Numbered from the stretch's first letter, positions 13,433 through 25,407 are shown. The stretch is 64,000 bases of DNA from Cannabis sativa (GCF_029168945.1 NC_083610.1:76499580-76563579), one strand, 5' to 3'. Notes: generated by a model not told the origin, from the sequence alone. A program made the numbers and translations.

Positions 13433-13794
13433 TGTAACGTCCCCGCTTCAAGCCTCCATTAGGCTCTTACGCTCGTAGAATGATAACTTTTATACATGAG
13501 TACGTCACTCTCGCTGCTTCATAGAATGATGACTGACCCTACAGACCAACACAAATGTTTCCAGCGTGCTTTGTCCTCACTCACACGCTTCTTGGGAAAA
13601 CTTCTCAGTAGGTCACCCATCTTGAAATTATCCCAAGTCAAGCACGCTTAACCGTGGAGTTCTTTCGTGATGTACTACCGAAAAATAAGATGCACCTTAT
13701 TGATATAGGTAGTACCAATCAATCCATAGTCTCATACCTACAAGTCTTAGAATCATCACACTTGACCTTTCCCCAGGCGGTGTGGGATTGCACA
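13433..13794. mobile_element. Cassandra-type TRIM LTR carrying a 5S rRNA-like segment
   Basis: The block begins TGTAACGTCCCCGC and ends GTGTGGGATTGCACA. On the minus strand, about 13690 down to 13575 resembles 5S rRNA: GGTTAAGCGTGCTTGACT corresponds to the box A region and AGATGGGTGACCT to box C of the internal pol III promoter. Cassandra TRIMs are known to hold 5S sequences in their LTRs. No primer site or second LTR is visible and the flanks show no clear duplication, so this is best read as a solo LTR or truncated copy. A genuine 5S gene is unlikely because the flanks are LTR-like and the match is degenerate. Confidence 0.78.
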
Positions 13795-13867
13795 GCCTCT
13801 GAAGAAGATTTAATGAGAAAAAAGAAAGAGCCAAAGAAAAAAAGCTAGACCCTGTAGGAATAACATG

Positions 13868-14139
13868 AGAAATCATATCAGTGATCGCATTCGTGGAAGA
13901 GAGTATTCAAGTGACAAAACTCAATGCTTGGAGTGCAAAGTCGAGGAGTTGGCGAAAATCATGGAGAAGATCTCTAGAAAGCAAAATGGCACTGTATGAT
14001 ATTCTGAGTAAGAATATACAGAATCCTATGTGAAAAGAATTATAGATGCCCAACTGTCGGAGCGTTTCAGAATGCCTCAGATGGAACAAAAATTCCCAGA
14101 GCATGGAACGCTGACCATCTGCGCCGATACTATCAGTAG
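13868..14139 (+). pseudogene. Tat-1 gag fragment fused to integrase tail
   Basis: From the ATG at 13868 one frame gives a gag N-terminal piece: ECKVEELAKIMEKISRKQNG, two stops (TGA, TAA), then KRIIDAQLSERFRMPQMEQ, which resembles gypsy gag just before the capsid domain. At about 14086 another frame takes over and reads KIPRAWNADHLRRYYQ followed by TAG. That is the end of a Tat integrase; Tat-2 ends VPRYWNGEHLRKYYQ at 62238. About 4-5 kb of gag-pol must have been lost at this junction. The product, if any, would be inactive. Confidence 0.75.
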
Positions 14140-14387
14140 ACTGGGGGTGACTAGCTTCTTTTTCATTTTTCTTTGTTTTTATTTTTATGTCTAATTTCCA
14201 TGTACGCCTCAGGGAAGGAACTCTTTAAATAGAGAAGGATTTTTCGTTTCATATTTGGTGTGTGAAAATTCTGTCTTGTAACAAGTGATCAAAAGTCTAA
14301 ACTCTTAATCACTTGGGGGTAGCATACATTATATCATTATCTCTTGACAGGGAACCGGAAGTAAGCCACTGCCTAATCATACTTAAA

Positions 14388-14665
14388 ATTAATTTAGGTT
14401 AATTCGTAATTAACAACTTAGAAGTCCAGACTTCATAACTGACTTCAATTAATGTAACTTTGAAGATCAGGCTTCGTAATTAACTCAAGTTAATTTAACT
14501 TAAAAGTTTAGACTTCATAGTTAACTCTGGTTAATTTAACTTAGAAATTCAAGCTCTGTAATTAACTCAAATTAAAATTTAGGCTCTGTAATTAACTCAA
14601 GTTAATTTAACTTAGATGTTCAAGCTTCATAGTTAACTCAGGTTAACTAAACTAAGACGTTTAGG
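14388..14665. repeat. Tandem repeats (about 50-55 bp) in the Tat-1 3' region
   Basis: Five or so degenerate units share TTCATAGTTAACTC, GTTAATTTAACTTA and a GTTTAGACTTC or CAAGCTCTG segment. They lie between the pol end and the aORF-1 3' end, the region of Tat-lineage elements known to be hypervariable and rich in tandem repeats. Confidence 0.75.
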
Positions 14666-15137
14666 TTTCTTAAAGAAATTAATTAATTAAGATTAATTAA
14701 ATATTTATGTTTGAAAAGTCCTAGAAGTAAGTAACATTTACCAAAGAAGGTTTGATTTTGTTATAATTAATTAGCTTAAATATTTACATTTCAAAATCTT
14801 AAAGTAAAACATACTTACTAAAAATTTTCTAAAAGTAAGTTGTCAAAAGTATCAAAGTTTAGGCCATTGGAACCATGTTCCAAGAAATACAATTGACTTA
14901 TGAAAAAGAAAAAACTAAATCTAAGCATTTAATTGAAAGTCCAAAGGCTCGGGCCTTTGGAACCAGAACCTCAGGAGGCTGGAAATAAGATTAAAACATA
15001 GTAAGCTTGATAGATAAAAACATGAATATTTAAAGAGTTAATAAAAGTATACAAATGTCTAAAATGTGACCACGTACTTAAAAGCCCCTAAACAAGGGCA
15101 TAAAAAATTGTCTCTGCATATGCAAAAAGAGAGATCA
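14666..15137. other. Tat-1 spacer between repeats and aORF-1
   Basis: AT-rich with no ORF of note. A short repeated phrase (aggccattggaacc near 14862 and gggcctttggaacc near 14951) occurs twice. Confidence 0.5.
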
Positions 15138-18100
15138 TTATCCCCCAAATGATAAAAGTATTAAAAGTAAGTTAAAGTTGGATAAAATTGGATAAGGCAA
15201 AGTTGGGTCTTTTGGTGGCTGAGCATCATCAAGCCGGACATCAATGGAGACCTCTAGGATCGCAGAGTCAGTAAGGGAAGCAGCATCAATAGCTGGAAGA
15301 GCTGGTTCTTCCAAGTTTTCACCCTCTAGGAGGGAAGTTCTAGGATCGACCACTTCTACTACCATTGCTGCCTTCTTGGCTTCGTCTAGTTCATGTAGTT
15401 CAAGAACTTGGGGCATTAGTTTTTCTCTATTTTTGTCATCTAGAAAATCCATCACAGATTTATTGAGCTTCCAAATGGTGTACAAAGAGTGTACAAAAGC
15501 TTGTTTTAACGCTTTTGATGTCCTAACCACTTGGTCTTGCTTCCCCTGGGTCACTTTCTGAAGTTGATCCTCTAGCTATGAAGTCTTTTGAATTTTGTTC
15601 TCTAGCTCTAAAGCCTTTTTCTTGGACTCTTCACAAGCTTGAGCCAAGGATTGTTTAGTAAACTTTAATTCAGATGCGGTGTCCTAAGCCTCTTTGACAG
15701 CTTTCTTCTCAGCCTGTTTTGCCTTTTGCCTCAAGTCAGTATGAAGTTTCACCTTCCTCTCCAAATTCATTTTAGCAACAATCTTGTCATCCAGGATGCG
15801 AGTCTGCTTGTCGTACTCATTGGACAAAAAGGTAAGCTTTCGGTCTGAGTCCTTAAAATCTAACTTTGCTTGCTTCAAGTCTGCCTCCAAGTCACTGATC
15901 TGAGAGAGAGCCTGAGTATATTTCTCTTTGTACATGTCCCCACGGTTTTTCTGCTCCTTGATGGCCTTCTTTTCACGAGCAGTAGTCTTCTCCAAAGAAT
16001 CATTTATCCATTTCTTAATGATGGACTCCATCTTGGCAGGCATCTGCTAAAGCTTTGGTGGCCTCTTCTCTCCTTTGTTTGGCATTAGAATGTTCAAACT
16101 TCAGCAACTCTAGTTTGTAGGCCAGTTTATTGACCAAGGAGTAGCTCCTCTCCGCCATCAGGCTCACCTAAGAAAAGAATTATAAATAAATCAGACAAAG
16201 GAAACAAATGTATCTTTTTCCTTAGACAATATAAGTAAAACAAAGAACTTACAACGTTGGCTTGAGTCCTCATTGCATCCACTACATAAACAGGATCCCT
16301 ACTCATCATCATTGCGAATCTGTCAGCCCCACGTTTGCAACTAGTGGTAGCAATCTGGTCCAATAAATTAGACAAGAACAGAGTCACATCAGTCCCAACC
16401 CTAGGATGAAGTCTCTTCATGAAAAGACTCGTCCACTTGTCATAATCAGCAAACTCAGCATTGCGCCTGGAGAAGATACTTTTGGCCAACTTCTTCACTT
16501 TATCATACTCACTTCCACGCCTTTTCACATAAAACTGTTCAATAGCCTCTATGTGCGCTTTAGCTTCCTCTATCATTGATGTAGGCCTGACAGGAAGATT
16601 GAAGTATGAAGAAGGTAATGGAGGGAATGTTGTCTTCTCCTAAGACAACTATGTGGCAATGGCAGGAATGATTTTGGGCGCTTGGGGTGGTATAGGTGGA
16701 TCTTGATTATCCCTTGTTGTTCTAGTGCTTCTCCTAGGTAGCCTTCCACTCTCGAAGACATCAGACCCCTTTTAGGATTAAGATTTAGCAGCTTGTCTCC
16801 TCATGGCAGCCAACTGTCGGACTTTTTTCTTGATCTCCAGCTTCGCCTTTTTGTTGGCCTCTCCATCTGCAATACTCGATCGCTTTCTGGGAGCCAAGAC
16901 TGGTCCATCACTGTTTGAGCTTCTTCCTCAACGTTCCCCATAGGCACATGTTGTACTGGTGCCACATCAAGAGCAAGTTCGTTTAGATAAATAAGGAAGT
17001 AGACAAGTATTCTAGGGCTGGAACCTTTAGAGCAGCCTCCTGGCTCGAGGCTTGAGGTGCTGGCTTCTAAGATCTACTCCTAGAGGCTTATCCTTTCTTG
17101 CCTTTGTTTTTGCCTTCCCTGGCCACCTCACGGATCTCGTCAAATCTAGAACTGATGGCATCTAGGAAGTTATTGAGCAGACCCATTTGGAAGTAGTCGG
17201 TTGCTCTGTAAAAAGAGAAAAGATACACTATGTCAGATTACATCAGATATAATTACAGATACAAGTTATCAAATAATATGAAGGATCCAAACCATTTATC
17301 TTAGCATAATTGGCTTTCCCTCTAGCAAAAAGGGTAATGTCATCTCGACCTAAATAGTCTCGCGTTAGAAAAACCCTAGAAAATAAAATTTTACTAAATT
17401 CGTCCACTCTAACGTGATGCTGCACTGGGGGAACAAAGTGGTTAGGACTCCTTATAATGCAATCTACCTTATTTATGAAGTCACTACAAGGGTATCTATG
17501 TTGATCTAAACTTAAAAAATAAGGGTCGAATCTCCCTTAGTTAGTATTATCTAAGTATGCTAAAGAAGGAGCCCTAATTATATGAAAGGGTGTCTCACAA
17601 CTATCGGACATACTCGCTCCCAGAGCACCTTTATTTAGGATTACATCACTAAAGTGAATAGTGAGCTCTTCAGCTTCACTCAAATCTTTTGGAAATTGTC
17701 TCTTCCAGTCGGTAAGTCACTATTCATCAACCTTCATAGCTTTCAAGGCCTCTTTAGCAGTTATGATCGCGATGGCTTCCCTCACCTCATCGGGATCTCC
17801 TCGGAGTGATTCTTGAACAGTTTCCTTCACTAAAATGTGGTCAACTTTTTAATGGGATGTAATGAGGCCCACTTTTTAGAGATTTTCAGTGGTCACAAGC
17901 TGGCCCACTTGCAATTCCTTGCGTGGTAAGGACTTGTAAAAGGCTATCCTCTCCTCTAGCTCCAGAGTCAAGGGTGATTGGGGAAAACAATATAGTAGAC
18001 ATAAAATGCATATCCAGACATAACAAAAGGAAGAAAAACAAGATGTGAAGTTTAGGGAAAGGAGAGACACTTGCTGTGTTAAAATCCAAGCTAAGTGTGG

Positions 18101-18706
18101 GAACTCTCTTCAATAGGAAGATGAAGTGTAGAAGTAGTAATCTCGGAACTTGTGAGTATACTTCGTCGAACTCATGGGACATGCTACACTCTTAGAATGG
18201 CATTCCAGCCTGTAAAAATCCAACTTTTCTTTGTGGCCCCTCATGGGATGAGATTTAATCTTGTAGAAGTACAAGATCTTATCCAACATCAGTGCAGATT
18301 TGTTGTGTTGAGCACAAAGGATGTACCATCCTGACAAAAGATGGTACACGTGGGGAATGAATTCGAAAGGTTCCACTCCGACCACATCACAGAAGTTGGC
18401 AAAATAACACCTCAATGGAAGATGAGCACCCATTTTTATATGAGCCCAGCTCCAAATGTTGAAGCCCTCATTTGTGCACCTACTGGGCCTTTCACTATGA
18501 ACAGAGAGTTTGTTCTAATACAGATCTAGAACACTTTTGAGCCCTCGTTGGGTCTCATACTTCCTTAAATTGTTGTATATCCCAAATTTATTAACATGTT
18601 GGTCCATCTCCCATGGACTATCGTTGAGGACCAATTTCGGAGAATCCTCTTGCTCCAGAACTTCCTTTTCCATGTCAATCTCATCTTGCTGGATCTTCTT
18701 AGACAT
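15138..18706 (-). pseudogene. Tat-1 antisense ORF (aORF-1), spliced, Transposase_28-like with coiled coil
   Basis: A multi-exon gene runs opposite to the element. The likely start is the ATG at 18706 (MSKKIQQDEIDMEKEVLEQE), a few bases after a TTTTTGTAG acceptor. Next comes a segment at about 18430-18110 (PLRCYFANFCDVVGVEPFEF, HLLSGWYILC) equivalent to PLHKYFRDVVDFFGLCPAQI of aORF-2. That matches the plant 'putative gypsy type transposon' domain (Transposase_28). Middle pieces at 16127-16576 and 17243-17425 are less clear. A Lys/Glu-rich coiled coil lies at 15684-16043 (KLDFKDSDRKLTFLSNEYDK), and an acidic tail at 15138-15554. Internal stops and frame changes remain after allowing for introns, so it is probably dead. 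The function of such aORF proteins is unknown. Exon borders are approximate. Confidence 0.68.
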
Positions 18707-19517
18707 AATTTCTACAAAAAGAAGAAAAATAAAGTAGTAAACTACCCAAACTACCTAATATAGAAAAAGAATAGGGGAGTCCTCCCCCATAAACTGCTTG
18801 GAGAGGTCCCAATTAAACTTACTATCCAGAAACGGAAACCTTTAGGGGTCATTTGTTCCAGATGGAAAGTTAGGAACAGGGAAGAGGAGGAATAGAGTAA
18901 AAATCAACGAAAGACCCAAAACCAGAAGAATTTTTGGCATAGAAAATTTTTTCCAGCACTTCTACTACAAAATGATTAATCTTAGGAATTCCTAGCACTT
19001 GAACATAAAGTCAACATGGCCTACAATGCCTAAATCTACCAATGATAACAATCGCGCAAGTAGAAAACCCTAATTTCATTCAAAACAAAACATGCAGATG
19101 CAATGTGCAGCTATAAATTCAAAAAACTTAATCAAAAAGAGAGAAAGTGAAACGATACATACTTGATAGTGAAAACAAAGGTGCCAAGCTGATCGTCACT
19201 AGATTAGGTTAGGGAAGTTGAGCACACCTTTTGCGAAGATGAGGTGTGAAAGTGATCAACAAGTCGATTTTTGTATTGAAGTCCAGAGTCGCAGTCTCCT
19301 CTAGCATGAAGTTAGCGATCACTAGGGGTGGATGGTTTGGAAACTCTCGAACCCTAATCCTCCACAGAAGTTAAATGTAGAGGTCGATGACACATTCCAT
19401 ATTAATTTAGGTTGTTCAGCTCTGAGTTCACTTCTAATTCTCAAAGAATGTAGAGAAAACTTGAGGTTTTGAAAGGTTAAAATTTTGAAATTAGGGGAAA
19501 AGTGGTAACTAGAAGTC

Positions 19518-19545
19518 ATAAAGAGTATTTATACTCGAAGTGTCA
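19518..19545 (-). promoter_or_regulatory. Probable aORF-1 TATA box region
   Basis: On the minus strand the sequence reads cgagtataaatactc, almost identical to the gcctataaatactc box ahead of aORF-2 (58257). It lies about 830 bp before the aORF-1 ATG, leaving room for a 5' UTR intron as in aORF-2. Confidence 0.55.
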
Positions 19546-19946
19546 ATCCACGTGAGAAGGAATGGACAATCCACGATTGTCTCACCAGAAATAAAAACTT
19601 CATCCAATGGTTGGGGATTCCAACAGTCAAAGCGTGTCACACAATTAATGCTCCCTGGAATCAAGGTGCAGATCAATGATGAAGATGCTACTTTTTAATT
19701 TTTGCGCCAAAAAGTGAACAGTTGTTAAAATACAAGCATTTCTAGAAAGTAGCTCCTCCGTAAATGTACCCTTCCACTACTAAGCAACTGCCACGTATAT
19801 GCACCATGACTGAAGATGGAAGTTACCTTCCATGATCGATTAACACCTAGAAAGTCATGATATTACTTCTAATTCTCCTCATGTCCATACTAATGGAATG
19901 AAGCAAGCTTTTACCATACACAACATTCTGGAAGCTTAGGAGGTAA

Positions 19947-20750
19947 AGTTATCCGTGTTTCCCATAAAGAGACACATGGAATCCAGGTCAGCATCAAAGG
20001 TCCATCAATGGGCCCCAAAGAAGGAAATTTGGGCCAAGCCCAAAATGTATAGGACCTTCTAGGAACGTACCGTAGCTCCATGATTAGATGATCTTCTGTT
20101 AGTCACAACTCGCATCTAGAAGGAGGTTCAGTACCGTGATTCTAGAAGAGTTATGCAGCGTGTTCCTAGAAGACCAATCCAGTTTCCCTTTTTATTCCTA
20201 CGCACAAATAAGGAAATAAATGCTCCCAAATCTCGACAAAAGACCGTATCAAGCTAAAAGGGGAAACTTCCTAAACAAAGATCAAGCAATTAATTCACGA
20301 TTAATTTTCCACAATTATAGGACACTATTTTGACCAATTCAACCGTATCTAATCTACCTAGTCAGCATATCATCTTCTTCATGGGCTGTACTTCACACAA
20401 AGGCCCAAGCTAGGTAATTCAGTATAAACTCCCCAATAGAGAGAAAAGGGAAACTTAGTGTAATTCTCTAAATACTATAAATACCCAATGAATCCTACAG
20501 ATTAAGGGTTGAATTCTCTCAATATATTTGCTCAGGCAAACTTGAGAACTTACGCTCATTGTATTCCCAAAAGCTTTCCTAGCTCAAAGTTATGTAGACT
20601 AAGGCTCATTAACGCCCCAACTACATAAAACCTATTTGTGTCGTTCTTATTTTTCTCTTTTAATTATTTATTTCTTCAATTCTAATTATTTTTAATTAGT
20701 TTTCTAAAAATCTTGATAAATAAGAGTCTTTTTAGAAGGTCTATAAAAAA
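19947..20750 (+). repeat. Tat-1 3' LTR (approximate)
   Basis: AGGAGGTAAA followed by GTTATCCGTG (19939-19956) aligns with the Tat-2 junction GGGGGCAAA|TGTTATCC. The LTR carries a TATA box in actataaataccc near 20475-20490 and the TTGTGTCGTTCTT phrase near 20635, typical of Tat LTR R regions. The right border is not sharp; no matching left LTR is in the window. Confidence 0.55.
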
Positions 20751-21391
20751 ATTCCCCTATATAAATTGTATATATCAGTAGAAGATATATTCCAATAAAT
20801 TTTACCAAAATAAAAATATGAGAAGAAGTAGTAAGAAAAAATAAAAGAAAATATTTCCCATAAATTTAATATGAGACTTTTTATTTTTTAATCTTCAATA
20901 CATATATGTATAATTAATTTAAATTTCATAAAATTATACTCTATATTCTCACAAATTTACTTTTTCTAAAATAGAATTTTGTAGTTGGCCTTGTACATCA
21001 TGTTGGATCTATTTTTTTCAAATGATAAATTAGATTTTGTATTTTTTAAAATCATACAAAATATCCCTTGATTTGATTCTTTATCAAAATAAAAGTTAAT
21101 AATAACCCAACTAGAGTTGTTATGACAAAATTGGATACATTTTCTGCATCTGTTCTTGCTAAAAATTATTTTTAAGTTGGTTATATATAAAAAAATTAAA
21201 AATTGAGCTCATAGTACTATTTGGTATAATTTAAAAAAAAAAATACAAGATCTAATTTATTATTTTACAAAACTAAGGATCCAATCAATAATATTTACAA
21301 AACACAGGAAACTATTAATCTTTTTTAATTTATTGATTCAATAATGATATACATATACTCTCAATTTACACACCATGTAAATACTTATACA
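20751..21391. other. AT-rich DNA with a foldback element
   Basis: No coding signal. It holds the long inverted repeat described at 21003-21290 and ends with the 5-bp sequence ATACA (21387-21391) duplicated on insertion of copia-2. Confidence 0.6.
21003..21290. mobile_element. Foldback MITE
   Basis: The left arm ggatctatttttttc...gataaattagattttgta pairs with the right arm tacaagatctaatttattat...aaggatcc over about 70 bp. A related half copy, containing gttgagctcaagtaatagta, lies at about 41455-41610 on the other side of copia-2. No target duplication could be fixed in the AT-rich flanks. Confidence 0.6.
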
Positions 21392-21866
21392 TGTTAGATA
21401 AATTAATAATAAACCCAAGATCAATTTGTATAAAACATAGAACACAATAATACTATATAATAATTAGGCATGCGTACTTGATTGATCCATAGTAATTACC
21501 ACAATTTGATAGTACAATACTATCAATTAAGTCTTCCTCCCTAGGTCTCTAAATCAGAAGCAGTTTTACTTTTCTGATTATCAAAAGTATACAATTATGA
21601 TGAGACGATATGTATTTATAGAGTTAGAGAACGGACTTAGCTACATAACCCTAGTTAGATTGGGTCTGCTCATCAAAGGCTTCAGTTAACTAGAAAAGCT
21701 CACAGTTCTGTTTTACCTAGACTTTATACACAAATGCTAATTATAATTAGCCCATTAACTATTGATCACCAACAATATGGGCTAACACAGCAAAGAACTA
21801 TCCAATGAACCCAAGTTTTAATAAAACCAATAAAATTTAATGTAAGCCCAAATAAAAAGTCTAACA
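21392..21866 (-). repeat. copia-2 3' LTR
   Basis: TGTTAGATAAATTAATAATA to CTAACA, aligned over its length with 40720-41169. It is followed at 21867 by TTTTCCCACTTTGG, the complement of a polypurine tract. Confidence 0.92.
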
Positions 21867-22540
21867 TTTTCCCACTTTGGCTACATTAATTTTGATACAT
21901 ATATATTATATATCAAAATAATTTTGTTTGAAAATGACTCATGGGTTGAACAATAGGAAAAATGATAGTTCTCTGATAGTATCTCAACATATCGGTTCAA
22001 TTTAACCTTTGATAATGAATTATGACAGTCATATTGTTTTTAACTCAACAAAAGACATTCATAATTACAAATACCAAAGTATTAAATCGACATGTTCACT
22101 AAGTCTAGTAGTGTGGTAAGGAATTATGTTCAACATGTGATCAATTTAAAATAACATAATATCCTTAGCAGTCCTCAATTTCACTAATACCGTGATGCTT
22201 AATGAATAAGCCAGTGAAATTAACCATACACTACTTAATAAATAAGTCAGTGTCACTAAACATGCTTAAAAAATTAAGCCAACAAAATATCATTGTCATT
22301 AAGCAATTAAACTTAAAAGACAATAATCACAACAAGATATGAACTACATGCTTTCAATTCAATTATTCTCGAGAATATAACAAAGCATAACTGAAAGCAT
22401 AAAAATCCAATAAAAAAAATTATTGGCCAACCAAGTAGTTCATAACATCAATAAGTAAATTACATATATAAATGTAATCTCAAAAGATAAAACAAGAAAC
22501 TCTTACTAACTCAAAGGATCAAAAGATTATAAAATACCCA
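21867..22540 (-). other. copia-2 polypurine tract and 3' non-coding region
   Basis: The tract reads CCAAAGTGGGAAAA on the minus strand (21867-21880). Beyond it lies AT-rich non-coding DNA with repeated short phrases (taagccagtgaaat, taagtcagtgtcac). Confidence 0.7.
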
Positions 22541-24130
22541 TATCAACAACATGTTTATTAAACTACACGACACTTAATCATTTAGTTAGAGGATCTGTTA
22601 ACATCGACTTGGTCTTACAATATTCTACCACAATGTCTCTTTTCCTGACCAAGTCTCTAACAGTGAGATACTTTTATTTCCATATATTTAGAAGCACTAC
22701 TAATCTCATTATTCTTTGAAAAGAATACAACAATATTATTATCATAATAGATTAGTATAGAGAGAAAATAGAATTAACTAGTCGTATCTCTAAATAAAAT
22801 TCTTTAATCATAAAGCTTGCAAAGATGCTCCATAGCATGCCACAGACTCAACATATACAGTAGATGATGTGACTAAAGTCTATTTAATACTTTTTCAAGA
22901 AATAGCTACACCAGCAAAAGTGAAAATATAGCCAGAAGTCAACTTTAAATCATCTACACAACCATTAAAATTTGAATATGAATAACCAACTACTTGAAGA
23001 TTGTCGATATGCTTATACACAAGCATAAAACTATTCATTCTTTGCAAATATCTCATGACTTTCTTGGCTGCAACCCAATGATCATGGCTAGGGTCAGATA
23101 AATATCTCCTAAGAACATCGACTATGAAAGTAATGTCAGGTCTGGTGCAAACCTAAGCATACATCAAACTCCCTACTACACTTGGGATGTTCTTCATTGG
23201 TTTTCGATTCAAGTCATTCTTAGGACATTGTTGCTTAGTAAATTTGTCCCTTTTAGAATAAGAACAGAACCAAGCTTACAAAAAATATGTTGAACCTTTT
23301 GAGCATACGATTAATGTAAGCTTTCTTGAGATAAACTAAGAACTTTTTAGTTCCTTTTACGATGGATGTCAATCCCCAAAATAAAGATATCTCTCCAAGA
23401 TCCTTCATATCAAAAATGGTAGACATAAAAATTTTGGTCTCATTTAGTAATGACAAATCACTTCTGGCAAGTAAAATGTCGTCCACATAAAGAATAAGAA
23501 GAATATGACAACTCCCACTGATCTTTATGTAAATACAGTGATCAAATTTGTTCTTGATGAAACCAAATGATGTCACAACCTTATCAAACTTCAAGAACAA
23601 CTAGCAAGATGCATGTTTAAGAATAAAAATGGATCGTTTCAATTTTCAAACCAAATTTTTATTTCTATTTTCCTTGGATCTTTTAGGTTGAGACATATAG
23701 ACTTGCTCACTCAATTCTCCATTCAGAAAAGCAGTTTTAACAACCATTTGATGTAAATCTAAATCAAAGTGCACAACTAAATCCATAATAATTTTGAATG
23801 AATCTTTAGTGAAAACAAGCAAGAAGTTATGGTATGTGATTACCTTCTCTTTTGGTAAAGCCTTTTGCCATTAAACGTGCTTTATATCTTTCAATCTGTC
23901 CCATTTCATCTTTTTAGTTCTTAAAAATCCACTTGCAACCTATTGGTTTAAAACCATTAGGTAATAGAACTAACTCCCAAACATTTATTTTTGTCCATGA
24001 ACTTAATTTCATCATCCATAGCTTTTATCTATTTTGAAGAATGTGGACTATTAAGTGCTTCACTATAAGTGATAGGTTCCACAAAATGACCATTATCATA
24101 TTCTCATTCTCAAAGGTAAACAAAATTATT
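22541..24130 (-). pseudogene. copia-2 RNase H and reverse transcriptase
   Basis: Minus-strand remnants. At 23253-23600 an open stretch reads DHCIYIKISGS, LLILYVDDILLARSDLSLLN (YVDD catalytic motif) and TIFDMKDLGEIS. To its left (22740-23200) are broken RNase H and RT-thumb traces, and to its right (23601-24060) the RT N-terminal part with stops, including a segment like GCKWIFKN. No continuous protein is possible. Confidence 0.82.
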
Positions 24131-24479
24131 ATCACACCTTGTTGACTTCTTTTGTCCTTGAGATTTTCTTTGAGGAGGTGCTTCTAGAATAACCTCTATC
24201 ATTATTTTTAATGACATCTTCCACAACTGAAATTTCTTCGATAATAGGTCCCTCATCAATAATAGGTCGTTCATCAATTATAAGACCCTTGTCATCTTTG
24301 ACATCAGGAGCAATATATTCATCAGCAATAGGAGTGTTATTAACTAGAGTAAGAATAAGACTGCTATTATTATCATCTCTTGAAAGAGACATAAGAATTA
24401 AAATTTCCCTTAGATGACTCCCCCATTTCAAGATATGTTGAAGGAATATTTTCAGCAACATCGAATTCCAAAAAAATTA
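24131..24479 (-). pseudogene. copia-2 integrase-RT linker
   Basis: An open 109-codon stretch (24132-24461) is acidic and contains a short internal repeat around IIDERPIIDEGPII. Its place between integrase and RT and its low complexity fit the variable linker of copia Pol. Confidence 0.6.
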
Positions 24480-25407
24480 ACAGTCTAATACTCAACAATT
24501 TGCGAACCACGAGTAGGATAGTAGAAGCGATATATAGCCTTTTGAGTGCATTGGATAACCAATGAAATAACAGCGAACTATTTTTAGATCTAACTTTTTC
24601 AAATTAAGATCATAAATTCTTACTTCAGCTGGAGACCCCGTACGCGAAGATGATTCAAACTAGGCTTCTCCTAGTCCACAACTCAAAAGGAGTTTTGGGA
24701 ACAGATTTACTTAGAACACGATTCAAAATATAAGTAGCAGTCATGAGTGCTTCACCCCATTAGAACTATGATAGCTTTGATCTACTCATCATGCTTCCTA
24801 TCATGTTCATTAGAGTGAGATTTTTCCTTTCAACAATGTCATTTTGCTCTGGTGAACCAGGTATAGTGTATTGAGCAACTATACCATTTTCTTGTAAATA
24901 TTCTGCAAAAGGACTCGTGTGTTGTCCAAAGTCTATATAACGACCATAATATTCTTCTCCACGATCTGAATGAACAAATTTGATGACTCTTTCCAATTAT
25001 TTCTCAAGAACGTATTGAAAATTTTTGAGCATCAAATTTTCTTTGATCAAGTAGGCGAAGCCATATCGAGAAAAAAAGTTATCTATGAAGTTGATAAAAT
25101 ACTTATGTTAGCACAACGTAGTGGATTAAGATCCAATAATATCAGTGTGAATAATTTCTAACAAAGATTGAATACAGATAGCAGTCTTCTTTCTTCTTTT
25201 TGTCAATTTTCTACAAGTGCAATCAGCACAAGTATCCCAACCAGAAGCATCAAGAGGAGGAAGAATTTTAGCTCTAATTAATCCTTCAAACTTTGCTTCA
25301 GAAATGAGAGCCAATCTTTTGTGCCATAATAATAGGGATGTAACCTTAATGTAAGAGCTCTTACACACATTATTCACAAAATTGAAAGAGAAGGCTAAGG
25401 AATTCAA
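24480..25407 (-). pseudogene. copia-2 integrase with pre-integrase zinc domain
   Basis: The pre-integrase domain is at 25126-25407 (LLLWHKRLALISEAKFEGLI, then DTCADCTCRK giving the Cys pair). The catalytic core is at 24766-24996: KFVHSDRGEEYYGRY holds the second Asp and SPEQNDIVERKNLTLMNMI the Glu. Stops and shifts separate the parts. Confidence 0.83.

Larger units (their letters stand above)
13795..20750 (+). mobile_element. Tat-lineage Ty3-gypsy derivative with antisense ORF (Tat-1)
   Basis: Order on the plus strand: gag remnant, joined directly to the integrase C-terminal residues (stop at 14139), a 3' non-coding region with tandem repeats, an antisense gene (aORF-1, minus, 15138-18706) with its promoter near 19535, a purine-rich tract (about 19937-19947) and a 3' LTR. 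The same plan, reversed, is seen in Tat-2 at 57284-64000. Almost all of pol is missing. The 5' LTR is not found; the left boundary abuts the Cassandra LTR and is uncertain. Confidence 0.72.

Noticed and set aside
13433..13794. A 5S rRNA gene
   Set aside because: The similarity is partial and degenerate, and is embedded in a block with LTR-like ends that continue well beyond 5S length.
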